Virus record (IMG/VR): IMGVR_UViG_3300020454_000021
Coordinates: 1 to 48,652 of that record
DNA: 48,652 nt
Source of the DNA: a virus
Direction: 5' to 3' (one strand)
Shown: positions 27,496 through 35,500 of the stretch, in pieces
Numbering within the stretch: the first letter of the stretch is position 1
Layout: each line of letters starts with the position of its first letter
The notes under the pieces: model-generated
What the model was told of the DNA's origin: nothing
The model's input: only the letters and a program-made list of their open reading frames with translations
The model's database searches: none
Program-made: the position numbers and the translations under genes

Positions 27496-27823
27496 ACTCC
27501 TATTTAAAATTAGAGAATTCGTATGGTCGATAGCAGATGAGATTGCTGATTTGTTGTATCCATATAGAAACAGATTGACACCAGAAGAAAGGTTTGAAGT
27601 AAGGATTAAAGATCCGATGACAGAAGAAATGTATATGGTAGAGGAGTTAATTCAGTCCATAAATCAGAAGGTAGATAAGATACAAGATGATATGATATGG
27701 GTTAAAGGTAAGATAGTAGAACATGAAGAATTAATTAAGTTAAATCCTAAATTTAGGGTAAAAAGAGCATCCGAAAGTTTCTCAGTTTCGGGATCAATAA
27801 GGCAAAATGGTATAAATACTTAA
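27488..27823 (+). CDS. Coiled-coil-like hypothetical protein (111 aa)
   Basis: ATG 27488, chosen over the earlier TTG because AGGAG lies just upstream (27480-27484). The N-terminus is amphipathic (LLFKIREFVWSIADEIADLLYP); residues about 55-85 form a likely coiled coil (VEELIQSINQKVDKIQDDMI, WVKGKIVEHEELI). Many cyanophages carry such proteins near photosynthesis genes; function unknown. Contains a late-type box near its end. Confidence 0.55.
   Translation: MNKLLFKIREFVWSIADEIADLLYPYRNRLTPEERFEVRIKDPMTEEMYMVEELIQSINQKVDKIQDDMIWVKGKIVEHEELIKLNPKFRVKRASESFSVSGSIRQNGINT
27811..27818 (+). promoter_or_regulatory. T4-type late promoter box (TATAAATA)
   Basis: Perfect TATAAATA at the very end of the coiled-coil gene, 30 bases before the 42-aa gene and upstream of ho1. 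It could give late expression of ho1. Confidence 0.5.
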
Positions 27824-27847
27824 TTAACACACACATTATATACCAAT

Positions 27848-27976
27848 ATGGAGGATAAAAAAGCAGCTAAAAGGATCATTAAGATCGCAAAAAGGAATCG
27901 TAAATTGTATTCAAAAGAAGATGTTTTGTACGCAAAAATGATCCGAAAAGAACTTAAAAAAGAACCAAATGACTAA
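27848..27976 (+). CDS. Small basic protein (42 aa)
   Basis: Lys/Arg-rich, entirely helical (AAKRIIKIAKRNRK, then KEDVLYAKMIRKELKKE). Overlaps the start of ho1 by 8 bases. No family recognised; possible nucleic-acid binder by charge only. Confidence 0.5.
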   Translation: MEDKKAAKRIIKIAKRNRKLYSKEDVLYAKMIRKELKKEPND

Positions 27977-28652
27977 TTTTGCAAAGGAATTAAAAGTAGG
28001 AACAAAGAAATCACATACAGCAGCAGAGAACACTGCTTTTGTGAAATCATTTTTACGTGGAGTTGTAAGTCCAGACAATTACAAATGCTTAGTATCGGAT
28101 CTCTACTTCGTTTATAAGGCATTAGAGGAGGAAGTATATGGGTTAAGAACACACCCTATAGTTGGTAGTTTATATTTTCCAGAATTAGAGAGATTGATAG
28201 CATTAGAAAAAGATTTACTATATTACTATGGTCTTGATTGGAGAACTAAAATAGAACCAAGTCAAGCATGTAAACAATATGTTAATCGTATTCGTGAAGT
28301 TGCTGAAGATGAACCAGAATTATTAGTTGGTCATCATTATACACGATACTTGGGAGATTTGTCAGGAGGACAAATATTAAAAAACATTGCAAAGAAAGCA
28401 ATGAACTTAGAGAAAGCTGGTTTAGACTTTTATGAGTTTGAAAATATTGATGATGCCAAAGCATATAAAGAAAAATACCGCAGTGTATTAGATGAGTTAC
28501 CACTTACAGTATCAGAAAAGAATGCTATAATTACAGAAGCAAATTATGCATTCAGATTGAATATGTATATGTTTGATGAGTTGAAAGGTAATGCAGCAAA
28601 ATCATTTTTCCAAATTATTTTTGCATCAATATTTGATCGTATTCCAAGATGA
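27969..28652 (+). CDS. ho1: Heme oxygenase
   Basis: 227 aa, normal for cyanobacterial HO1 (about 240). The proximal heme ligand is His16 in KSHTAAENTAFV; the distal helix signature GDLSGGQILKNIAKKAM is present near residues 130-146, and the C-terminal FRLNMYMFDEL motif is conserved. It opens heme to biliverdin IXa using reduced ferredoxin, feeding phycobilin synthesis. Known as an auxiliary metabolic gene in cyanomyoviruses, usually with pebS or pcyA; no bilin reductase gene is in this window. It overlaps small genes on both sides. Confidence 0.9.
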   Translation: MTNFAKELKVGTKKSHTAAENTAFVKSFLRGVVSPDNYKCLVSDLYFVYKALEEEVYGLRTHPIVGSLYFPELERLIALEKDLLYYYGLDWRTKIEPSQACKQYVNRIREVAEDEPELLVGHHYTRYLGDLSGGQILKNIAKKAMNLEKAGLDFYEFENIDDAKAYKEKYRSVLDELPLTVSEKNAIITEANYAFRLNMYMFDELKGNAAKSFFQIIFASIFDRIPR

Positions 28653-28801
28653 ACAACTCTCTAAAAATTAACAGAAATGATGATGGTTCTTTCACTGCAG
28701 AATGGGACAAAAAAGACCCAGATTGGAGTTGGTTAAATAATTTAACATCAAAAGAATTACAGAATGTTTTTGAGCAAGCAATCAGAATGGATCAGCAATG
28801 A
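28649..28801 (+). CDS. Small hypothetical protein (50 aa)
   Basis: ATG overlaps the ho1 TGA (ATGA). The sequence NDDGSFTAEWDKKDPDWSWLN suggests two strands, followed by a helix (SKELQNVFEQAIRM). Small proteins of this type occur beside cyanophage metabolic genes; no named family. Confidence 0.5.
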   Translation: MNNSLKINRNDDGSFTAEWDKKDPDWSWLNNLTSKELQNVFEQAIRMDQQ

Positions 28802-28922
28802 ACCTAAAACTGAACATAAGTTAAAAAAAACTTATACAGAAAAAGATTATTGGGAAGGTAGAGTCCCAGACGAATTATTTGAAGAATATCTTCAAAAGTA
28901 TGGTTACGAATACACACCCTAG
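28764..28922 (+). CDS. Small hypothetical protein (52 aa)
   Basis: ATG 28764 lies inside the preceding gene in another frame; overlap 38 bases. Residues 26-51 (YTEKDYWEGRVPDELFEEYL) look like a folded helical unit. The stop TAG at 28920 merges with the strong AGGAGG of the next gene. Confidence is limited by the long overlap. Confidence 0.4.
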   Translation: MFLSKQSEWISNEPKTEHKLKKTYTEKDYWEGRVPDELFEEYLQKYGYEYTP

Positions 28923-28934
28923 GAGGTATTAACA

Positions 28935-29168
28935 TTGGCATTATCAGACACAGTTAAAACATCGTTGAGAGACGCACAAGAGAATTTAAGAAATGCACTT
29001 GCATTTTCAGCAAGACAAGAGAAACCATTTGTTAGCAAACATATTGCAGATATGATGGCGAATATTGAAAATATCATAGATGCCAGTGAAGTTATTGATA
29101 AGATAGAAAATAGAGAGGATGGAGACAGTGGTATGTTTGGAACATTTTTTAACAAAGACAACATATAA
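28935..29168 (+). CDS. Hypothetical protein, TTG start (77 aa)
   Basis: TTG 28935 is chosen because AGGAGG lies at 28921-28926 with ideal spacing and no in-frame ATG precedes it. An N-terminal helix (SDTVKTSLRDAQENLRNALAF) and a second acidic helix (DMMANIENIIDASEVIDKIE), ending with GMFGTFFNKDNI. No family recognised. Confidence 0.6.
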   Translation: MALSDTVKTSLRDAQENLRNALAFSARQEKPFVSKHIADMMANIENIIDASEVIDKIENREDGDSGMFGTFFNKDNI

Positions 29169-29192
29169 ATCTGTAGTAAATGTAAAGAAATA

Positions 29193-29220
29193 TTGAATGT
29201 CATAGATACTATGTTATAAT
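29193..29220 (+). promoter_or_regulatory. Sigma70-like extended -10 promoter (TTGAAT-16-TATAAT)
   Basis: TTGAAT 29193-29198, spacer 16, and TATAAT 29215-29220 preceded by TGT (extended -10). Drives the 72-aa gene at 29244. Confidence 0.65.
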
Positions 29221-29243
29221 ATCCTAACATTCAAAAGATACCA

Positions 29244-29462
29244 ATGTTTAATTTAGATCAAGTCTATGGAACTTACCTGCATTCAGAAAAAAAATTTCGT
29301 ATTAATGGTGTCCCAGAAAAAGTTATAGGATATGGGTACTCATGTGATGGTGCCAATATAACAGGACACTATGTTAACACAGAGAACCATAAGTTGTATT
29401 ATGATTTAAAAGGTATGTTTGTTGGTAAAGAAACATTAGAACTTGCAGAGATAGAAAGATAG
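29244..29462 (+). CDS. Small beta-rich hypothetical protein (72 aa)
   Basis: Sequence alternates short strands (FRINGVPEKVIGYGYSCDGA, HKLYYDLKGMFVGKETLEL) and looks like a small barrel. No family recognised. Single-gene unit between a strong sigma70-like promoter and a late box. Confidence 0.6.
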   Translation: MFNLDQVYGTYLHSEKKFRINGVPEKVIGYGYSCDGANITGHYVNTENHKLYYDLKGMFVGKETLELAEIER

Positions 29463-29470
29463 TGCTAAAT

Positions 29471-29478
29471 TATAAATA
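29471..29478 (+). promoter_or_regulatory. T4-type late promoter box (TATAAATA)
   Basis: Perfect TATAAATA, followed by GTAGGAG as ribosome binding site, 27 bases before the ATG at 29506. Confidence 0.6.
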
Positions 29479-29505
29479 GTAATGTAGGAGTTTAATCAAT
29501 TAACT

Positions 29506-29772
29506 ATGACTACTATTAAACACGATTTAAATCATGAAGTTTATCTTGATCCTAAAGATGGTAAAGAACATACTAATCATGGTATATTAGAGTATAAAAA
29601 GTCTGAACTTGAAGAAGTTCATGCTAATTATGAAGATTCACATAAAGATGATGTAGTAGACCCTAATGAGGGTAAAATAAATGATTGGCACACTAGACAT
29701 GAAGATAAGCATTTAGAAATCTATTGTGATAATCATCCAGACGCATTTGAATGTCGAGTATACGATGACTGA
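29506..29772 (+). CDS. Hypothetical His/Asp-rich protein (88 aa)
   Basis: Unusually rich in His, Asp and Glu (HANYEDSHKDDVVDPNEG, WHTRHEDKHLEIYCDNHPD), which could bind metal. Behind a perfect late box, so possibly a virion or late protein. No family recognised. Overlaps the next gene by 8 bases. Confidence 0.6.
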   Translation: MTTIKHDLNHEVYLDPKDGKEHTNHGILEYKKSELEEVHANYEDSHKDDVVDPNEGKINDWHTRHEDKHLEIYCDNHPDAFECRVYDD

Positions 29773-30034
29773 TGAACCAATAACTTCTGAAGATGCTGTA
29801 GAATCCAAAAAACTTTTTAGCAGAAAAAGTTATTTGAAACAATTTGATGAACCAGAAGTTGCAAAGGAATTAAATTCTGGACAATCTCTTGCAAAGAATA
29901 CTAAAGAAGAATCTTCTACCTTTGTTAAAAAAGAGACTGCTAATCTAAGAAAAACAAAACCCAAGGAAGTTGAGTGGGCACCTGTAGAATACACTGAAAT
30001 GACCACTAGGATGAGAAAAAGAAAAACAGTTTAG
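29765..30034 (+). CDS. Hypothetical charged protein (89 aa)
   Basis: Start set at ATG 29765, which overlaps the upstream stop; a longer frame with an ATA/ATG-poor extension is unlikely. Lys/Glu-rich and probably disordered or helical (SRKSYLKQFDEPEVAKELNS, RKTKPKEVEW), ending RMRKRKTV. Second gene of the late pair behind 29471. Its last codons and stop form the left box of the promoter module at 30025. Confidence 0.55.
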   Translation: MTDEPITSEDAVESKKLFSRKSYLKQFDEPEVAKELNSGQSLAKNTKEESSTFVKKETANLRKTKPKEVEWAPVEYTEMTTRMRKRKTV

Positions 30035-30079
30035 AAACTGTCACAACCCCCTTTACAGGGGGTTTTTTCATGCTATAAT
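30025..30079 (+). promoter_or_regulatory. Promoter module copy 3
   Basis: Left box AACAGTT (30025-30031) containing part of the TAG stop, gap TAGAAA, right box CTGTCACA from 30038, and TATAAT at 30074-30079, 36 bases on, with TGC before it (extended -10). ACAGTTTAGAAACTGT at 30026-30041 is a palindrome with seven-base arms. The terminator at 30045 fills the space. Drives the helicase-methyltransferase genes. Confidence 0.75.
30045..30068 (+). terminator. Rho-independent terminator
   Basis: Stem CCCCCT/AGGGGG (30047-30052 with 30057-30062), loop TTAC, then TTTTTT. Ends the 29506-30034 transcript within promoter module copy 3. Confidence 0.85.
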
Positions 30080-30190
30080 TAATACAGGGAAACAAAACAG
30101 GCAAGGATCTATGGTTGTCTTTGTTCAGCAGAGAAATTACGTCCTGTAAGTCCGAGTTTTTGTTTCTCGCACCCAATTTATTCGGAGAAA
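30080..30190 (+). other. Leader before the helicase-methyltransferase gene
   Basis: About 105 bases separate the predicted RNA start from the ATG at 30191. The segment has complementary pieces (ACAGG near 30096 with CCTGT near 30142; GAGAAA at 30131 with TTTCTC near 30163) and a 12-codon frame 30111-30149. It is longer than most leaders here and may fold; no known riboswitch class recognised. Confidence 0.3.
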
Positions 30191-33100
30191 ATGAACATTT
30201 ACCTTGACGGGTTTAAAGGTAATCCGTCTGCCTTCGGTTTAGGAGAAACCATACACACATATGAAGATAGACATAAAGGTGGAGACTATGGTAAGTCAAA
30301 ACAAGATTTAGCAGCAGTTGGTAGTGCAAGAATAAAGAGAGGATGGTGGACAGATTTTGATGGTAGAGATCATGAGATACATAGTTGGTTAAAAAAACAA
30401 CGTGGTATTACGCAAACTGGTAGAGAGACTTATAAAATTGAAGATGGTCATGGTTTAAGTATTGATGTTGTAAAGGATCTTATTGAAGAAGAGTTTTTTA
30501 CAAATAATGTAGAGGAAAAAGAATATCGTAAACTTCGCAAACACCAAAAAGAATTTGTATCTGAGATAACTTCAACATGGGATGAATGGAAAGAGTATTT
30601 GTTATTTGCTAAGTGTCGTGCAGGTAAATCTACAATGGTTCTTTCCTCTATTGTAGAGAGTAATGTTAAGGTATCCTTAGTTGTTTCATATAGAAATTCT
30701 CCTAAACAATCATGGAGAGATGATTCCCAACAGTTTAAAAACTTTGATAATATTATATTCATTGATATTCGTGATGGTGAAGTAGATCAGTTTAAGAATG
30801 AGATAGAGTATTGGATGGGAACTGAAAAACAAATAGTTCTATATTCTACTATTCAAGCTCCTAACAGATATAAGAATCTACCTTGTAATATTGATCTAAT
30901 AGTATTCGATGAAGCACATCTTGGATATGAGGGAGATCAATGGATAAGTCTTAGAGATCACTTCGATACAAAAGTATTGTATGTCTCAGGAACTGCACAT
31001 AAAATCTTAGAAGATTTTCCTAAATTTAGATTTGTATATTCATATTTTGAGGAGCAATTGTATAAATTGCAAGGTATAAAGGAGTATGTAAATTCTCCAC
31101 AGATGAGATTGATTCTTGCAAAGTATGAGTCCAGTAAATATCAAGACTTATATGGCGATGATCCTGATGCAATGGGTAATATTTTTAGAGTAAACAAAGA
31201 TGAGGATGATTTTGCTGAACCAATATTAGTTGATGAATTTATGAGTAAAGTGTTTACTCAAGATGGAATAAAGTATAACAAAAGAATACTAAAGAACTGT
31301 AGACATGTAATGATAACTTTGCCTTCTATGGCATCATGTCATGCACTTGTAGATTATTTTAAATCAACAAGATTTAAACCATTAGTTGTAACTTCAGATA
31401 CTAGAGAAAATTCTGAGACAATCAGATCACATATTGATACTAACACATCTACAGTTATCTTAACTAAAACTGCAAATGTTCTTGGTCTAACTGCAGAGGG
31501 TATTGATACTGTTATGAATTGTGCAGAAGGATCATCAAGAGAACAATGGACACAGTTTGCTTTCCGTGGTGGATCAACAAAGAGAAACTTTTGGGATGTA
31601 ATTGATTTTTGCCCAGAACGTTGTTTTACTACAATCAGAAACATGTATTTTACTGCATGTGATTTGAATCATGAGTTAACAGAATCTGAATATGAACTTC
31701 TTGATTTAGTTCCTATCTTTGAATACTTCTCTGATTTTGAAGAAGTAACACCAGAACGTCTAAACGAAATTCTATCTAATGATGTAGACAGTGCAGTATC
31801 TTTGATATCAGGTATTGTATCTCAATTAGATTTTATTAAGTTAGGAGACATTGAATTTGATAATTTTCAGAAGAGTGCAAAGTTATCTTCATGGAGTTCT
31901 TTTACAGTAAATGAAAACAATGCTAACGCAAACAGTAATAAGAAACTTACCAGTTCATCTAAATTTTCTACACATTTTGATAAGTCTGAGATAGCACAGA
32001 AAACAGAAACTATTCAAGCATACATGGAGAGAATAGGATTAGTTATCTTCCATATGATAAAGAATAAATCCACACCTAAAAGTGTAGATAGTATTCTTAG
32101 TTCAAAATATTATGAACATGACACAGGAGACACTACTGGTATTATCAAAGCTTGTTTAGAACAAAAGATTATACCTAAATCTTGGATCAATAGAATTAAT
32201 CAAGGGATCATAGATATTGAACATTCTATGTCTAAAGATGAATGTGGAACCTTACAGAAACTTGCAACAACAAGAAAGAATCAAAAGACACTTTCATTAG
32301 ATATTCTTGATAGGATGATTCCTTTAAAAAAGGATACAACTGAAAAGTTGTATATACATGGAGATCCCTCTGGACTTCATTCTTTATATGCAATAGAGAA
32401 TAAATCTTGGGAACCCGATGACATAGTGGTGTGGGAAAACGATCCTACTCATCGCTATGCAATAAAGCAGATTAATGCTAAAATTAATGTAACCGACAAC
32501 CTTAGTAATTACAAAATGCAGTTTAGTGCTACAGTTGGTAATCCACCATATACAGATACATCTACAGTAACAGGTGCAACCACAGGTGGATGTGCAAAAA
32601 CTTTAGATACACATTTCTATCTAAGTGCAATGAAAAGATCTGATTATGTATCAGAAGTAATTCGATCAAAACACTTTGCTAAATCCACATCAAAGTTTAG
32701 AAGAACTTTGTTTTCAACACCAGGTATTGTTTCTATTGAAGCATTATCTCCTGATACATTTCCATCTATATCAATGACAGAGACATGTATTTGTACATGG
32801 AAACGTGGATACACTGGACTAACAAAATTAACTTATCTTGATGGTACAGTAAAGAATATTCAACTTACTGATGATACTTGTATTAGATTTACTAATCCAG
32901 ATTTTGTTTCAGATGTTTCTAACAATATGGGACATCGCTATCAACGTGGAGATTTGAACTTAAATCAATTGATTGAGGGAGAGTATCCTATGATAACTAC
33001 AATGGGTGGTAAAAATGGAGAGATGCAAGTTACTAATGTTGATAAGTCTCAGCATACTTGTTGTATTAATCAACATGGAGTTGTAATGAATAGTAAATAC

Positions 33101-33310
33101 GGTGGACAAGGTTTTGGACAGATCCGTATCAAACCTTACGATCATTCTATTAGTGGATCTACAGTTATCATAAAAACATCTTCTGAGGAGGAGAGTAATA
33201 AACTTGCAGATTATTTAAGATCTGATGAAGTACATCAAATGGTTCTAAAGAATAGGATAGTTAATACTAATTCAAAAGAATTATTCAGAACTATTCCTGA
33301 TATTTTATGA
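30191..33310 (+). CDS. SF2 helicase fused to NPPY half of a DNA methyltransferase (1039 aa)
   Basis: Residues 1-115 form an N-terminal domain of unknown type (WWTDFDGRDHEIHSWLKKQRG, GRETYKI). Then a helicase core: RKHQKEFV (Q-like, 116-123), Walker A AKCRAGKST at 140-148, DEAH at 240-243, SGTAH near 265, TKTANVLGLTAEG, and QFAFRGGSTKR as a motif VI-like arm. A linker follows, and NPPY (784-787, in ATVGNPPYTD) marks a DNA-amino-methyltransferase catalytic motif IV. The C-terminal ~250 residues resemble a target-recognition region. SAM-binding motif I is missing; it is found in the next, overlapping gene. No PD-(D/E)xK nuclease motif is evident. Preceded by GGAG at 30183-30186 and driven by module copy 3. 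Confidence 0.8.
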   Translation: MNIYLDGFKGNPSAFGLGETIHTYEDRHKGGDYGKSKQDLAAVGSARIKRGWWTDFDGRDHEIHSWLKKQRGITQTGRETYKIEDGHGLSIDVVKDLIEEEFFTNNVEEKEYRKLRKHQKEFVSEITSTWDEWKEYLLFAKCRAGKSTMVLSSIVESNVKVSLVVSYRNSPKQSWRDDSQQFKNFDNIIFIDIRDGEVDQFKNEIEYWMGTEKQIVLYSTIQAPNRYKNLPCNIDLIVFDEAHLGYEGDQWISLRDHFDTKVLYVSGTAHKILEDFPKFRFVYSYFEEQLYKLQGIKEYVNSPQMRLILAKYESSKYQDLYGDDPDAMGNIFRVNKDEDDFAEPILVDEFMSKVFTQDGIKYNKRILKNCRHVMITLPSMASCHALVDYFKSTRFKPLVVTSDTRENSETIRSHIDTNTSTVILTKTANVLGLTAEGIDTVMNCAEGSSREQWTQFAFRGGSTKRNFWDVIDFCPERCFTTIRNMYFTACDLNHELTESEYELLDLVPIFEYFSDFEEVTPERLNEILSNDVDSAVSLISGIVSQLDFIKLGDIEFDNFQKSAKLSSWSSFTVNENNANANSNKKLTSSSKFSTHFDKSEIAQKTETIQAYMERIGLVIFHMIKNKSTPKSVDSILSSKYYEHDTGDTTGIIKACLEQKIIPKSWINRINQGIIDIEHSMSKDECGTLQKLATTRKNQKTLSLDILDRMIPLKKDTTEKLYIHGDPSGLHSLYAIENKSWEPDDIVVWENDPTHRYAIKQINAKINVTDNLSNYKMQFSATVGNPPYTDTSTVTGATTGGCAKTLDTHFYLSAMKRSDYVSEVIRSKHFAKSTSKFRRTLFSTPGIVSIEALSPDTFPSISMTETCICTWKRGYTGLTKLTYLDGTVKNIQLTDDTCIRFTNPDFVSDVSNNMGHRYQRGDLNLNQLIEGEYPMITTMGGKNGEMQVTNVDKSQHTCCINQHGVVMNSKYGGQGFGQIRIKPYDHSISGSTVIIKTSSEEESNKLADYLRSDEVHQMVLKNRIVNTNSKELFRTIPDIL

Positions 33311-33711
33311 AAAGAAACGACCACAATAAGAGTGTAGGATCTGTAATTGAAAGATCAGATGATAGGATAAATGCTACTAGCGAAGTGTTTACACCTATGG
33401 ATGTTTGTGCTAGAATGATAAATGATATACCAGATGATGTAAAAAAGAACCCTAATTCTACTTTCCTAGATAATTCAGCAGGTAGTGGTAACTTTTTAGT
33501 TACTCTTAAAACTAAATTGCTGCAGTATCATGATGAGGAACACATACTAAACAATATGTTGTATGCAGTAGAACTCATGGAGGATAATCATCTTGAATTG
33601 TGTAAAAGATTAGGTGTAAAACCTGATCATCCGCATTATGTTTGTCATGATGCATTAACTTATGATTATAGTTTTGGAGAACCAGTTGGATTAGAGGCAT
33701 TTTATGAGTGA
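33307..33711 (+). CDS. SAM-binding half of a split N6-adenine DNA methyltransferase (134 aa)
   Basis: ATSEVFTPMDVCARMI at about 23-38 is motif X; FLDNSAGSGNFLV at 53-65 is motif I (family D-P/N-x-A-G-S-G); YAVEL at 86-90 is motif II; HDALTYD at 114-120 is motif III. The protein stops where a gamma-class enzyme would continue to NPPY. That NPPY is in the upstream 1039-aa protein, so the two probably assemble into one active site. The ATG overlaps the upstream stop by four bases, favouring equal production. A simple frameshift does not explain the order, because the N-terminal half of the enzyme is encoded downstream of the C-terminal half. Confidence 0.8.
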   Translation: MKRNDHNKSVGSVIERSDDRINATSEVFTPMDVCARMINDIPDDVKKNPNSTFLDNSAGSGNFLVTLKTKLLQYHDEEHILNNMLYAVELMEDNHLELCKRLGVKPDHPHYVCHDALTYDYSFGEPVGLEAFYE

Positions 33712-34213
33712 AGAAAAGAAAAAAGGACCAGAGCATCAACAACTTTTTCCACCTTCAATTGTTATTAAAGATAATATTCCCATACCAGAGGGATTTCTTG
33801 ATAAGGTTGAAGAATGGTGTAAGAAGTATGGAAAATATGTTGATCATGGAAGACTTTGGACAACTTATGGTACAAAGAATGAAGCACATATAGTTCCGTG
33901 GATTTACAAAGTTTTAGAACCTATAGCTCCTGCAGAAGCATTTGACAATTCTTGGGTTCAAGTGTATGAACCTGGTGGATTTCATCCTATACATAATCAT
34001 ACAGGAACAAAAATAAGTGGTTCTGGTTGTTTATTTTTAACCGAGGGACAATCTACTTATTTTCAAGATCCGTTGCATCAATGTAACACAACAACATCTA
34101 AAGTTAAGGTTGGAGATTTATTAATCTGGGACCCAGAGATTTATCATTTTAGTCCACCTGTTATGGATAAAAGAATTATTTTAGCATTTAATTTAAAACA
34201 ACATGATAACTAA
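33704..34213 (+). CDS. Putative 2OG-Fe(II) oxygenase-fold protein (169 aa)
   Basis: C-terminal double-stranded beta-helix pattern: GGFHPIHNHTG (His94, His97, His99), SGSGCLFL, YFQDP (Asp122), VGDLLIWDPEIYHFSPP (His148) and R157 in DKRIILAFNL. This is the layout of TIGR02466-like oxygenases, in which a His-x-His/Asn pair and a distal His bind iron. The N-terminus (residues 20-60) is a helical cap. It overlaps the methyltransferase half gene by 8 bases and the next oxygenase by 11, so expression follows that operon. Substrate unknown. Confidence 0.65.
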   Translation: MSEEKKKGPEHQQLFPPSIVIKDNIPIPEGFLDKVEEWCKKYGKYVDHGRLWTTYGTKNEAHIVPWIYKVLEPIAPAEAFDNSWVQVYEPGGFHPIHNHTGTKISGSGCLFLTEGQSTYFQDPLHQCNTTTSKVKVGDLLIWDPEIYHFSPPVMDKRIILAFNLKQHDN

Positions 34214-35093
34214 TTTTGCCGATATGATAGTGCAGTATGATGATGTCATACCTGCTGATAAATGCAAAGAGATCATTGAAAAATTTGAATATGATCATCG
34301 TAAAAGTGCGGGAATCACAGCATCTGATACTGAGGGACACGCTGATGGAACAAGTATCAAAAAATCAACTGATCTGTGGATATCTCAATGGCCAGAATGG
34401 GAAGAATATGATGCATACTTTTTTGAAGTACTTTCCCCACATGTAAAAAAATATTTAACTTACATAAAAGAAAAATTAGGTGATGTTGTTCAATCAAAAG
34501 GGGACATGGTTGATTCTGGATATCAAGTGCAAAGAACTAATGTTGGAGAAAGTTATGATTGGCATGCTGATGATGATGTCTCTCCAATTTTAGATACGAT
34601 AGTATTTCCATTAAGAGGATATAGAGATTCTGGAACTGTTTTGCAAGCAAGAAGATTATTCACATATATGTGGTACCTCAATGATGATTTTGATGGTGGG
34701 CATACACAATTCAGAGTTGGTGGACATAATAATGATATACTTAATGTAGCACCAAAAACTGGAAAGTTGATTTGTTTCCCTGCTTCATGGTATTTCTATC
34801 ATAGAGGAGAAACTGTCACTAAAGGTAGTAAGTATGTTTGTACTGGATGGTTAAGTGATCATGTAACCACATTTTCAAATGATACAACTGGTATATCACC
34901 AAACTTTAGAGAAACTGCTAGAAAGGCAGGTAGAAAAATGCTATTGCAATTTAATGAAAACACAGGTAGAATAGAGATGGATGACGATATGAAAAAACAG
35001 AAACAAAATGCAGATACATTTAAGGGAATGTATCCAAAGTTATCTGAATTAGATACAATCGTTGACGAAAGTACACAAGACAAGGGTGTTTAA
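34203..35093 (+). CDS. 2OG-Fe(II) oxygenase, prolyl-4-hydroxylase-like (296 aa)
   Basis: Clear P4Hc pattern: H121-x-D123 in SYDWHADDD, FTYMWYLNDDFDGGHTQF (the GG-x-T strand), then FPASWYFYHRGETVTKGSKYV with His200 as distal iron ligand and Lys210 in the 2-oxoglutarate position. The C-terminal 70 residues (RKAGRKMLLQFNENTGRIEM) are an added charged helical tail. Cyanophages often encode several such enzymes; proposed roles include modification of host or virion proteins or of nucleobases, none proven here. It overlaps the preceding gene by 11 bases. Confidence 0.8.
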   Translation: MITNFADMIVQYDDVIPADKCKEIIEKFEYDHRKSAGITASDTEGHADGTSIKKSTDLWISQWPEWEEYDAYFFEVLSPHVKKYLTYIKEKLGDVVQSKGDMVDSGYQVQRTNVGESYDWHADDDVSPILDTIVFPLRGYRDSGTVLQARRLFTYMWYLNDDFDGGHTQFRVGGHNNDILNVAPKTGKLICFPASWYFYHRGETVTKGSKYVCTGWLSDHVTTFSNDTTGISPNFRETARKAGRKMLLQFNENTGRIEMDDDMKKQKQNADTFKGMYPKLSELDTIVDESTQDKGV

Positions 35094-35103
35094 ATTGAGT
35101 ATT

Positions 35104-35349
35104 ATGGGAACCATACATAGATTACAATCAGACTTAGATGAATCCGAGTGTGATTTTTTAATTGATGTTCTTTTAGGAAAGGGGATCGATAAATCTGCTA
35201 AAAAATTTGATGTTAACAGTCGCACTGTTTTAAAAAAACTAGGTGCTCAAGCAGATAGACTAGAGCAAATTAAAAATAATTTCAATGCCTTTGTGCCACC
35301 TGTTGAAGTGGATAAACTCAAACACGGAAAAGACTTAGATCTCTTATAA
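35104..35349 (+). CDS. Hypothetical helical protein with HTH-like motif (81 aa)
   Basis: Start placed at ATG 35104 (MGTIHRLQ); a TTG nine bases earlier is possible. GIDKSAKKFDVNSRTVLKKL (residues about 30-49) looks like a helix-turn-helix, suggesting a DNA-binding role, perhaps a local regulator. Ends PVEVDKLKHGKDLDLL. No named family. Confidence 0.5.
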   Translation: MGTIHRLQSDLDESECDFLIDVLLGKGIDKSAKKFDVNSRTVLKKLGAQADRLEQIKNNFNAFVPPVEVDKLKHGKDLDLL

Positions 35350-35353
35350 AAAA

Positions 35354-35500
35354 ATGACTGAAAAAAACAATGAAAAGGATCCATTATTGGATGAACTGGA
35401 GGAGAGGATTGCCGAAGGTCCTGTAATCTTTACTCCAGATGAGGAGTTCCTAAAATTAGTTGAAGAACGTAGAAACAAAAAGAATGAGCAAAAAGATTAA
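35354..35500 (+). CDS. Small acidic protein (48 aa)
   Basis: ATG 35354, four bases after the preceding stop. Charged helical sequence (NNEKDPLLDELEERIAEGPV) ending NEQKD. It overlaps the halogenase start by 17 bases. No family recognised. Confidence 0.45.
   Translation: MTEKNNEKDPLLDELEERIAEGPVIFTPDEEFLKLVEERRNKKNEQKD

Noticed and set aside
30191-33711. Split methyltransferase as a sequencing frameshift
   Set aside because: The SAM-binding half lies downstream of the catalytic half, so no single frameshift restores a collinear gamma-class enzyme; the 4-base ATGA overlap is typical of real gene junctions here.
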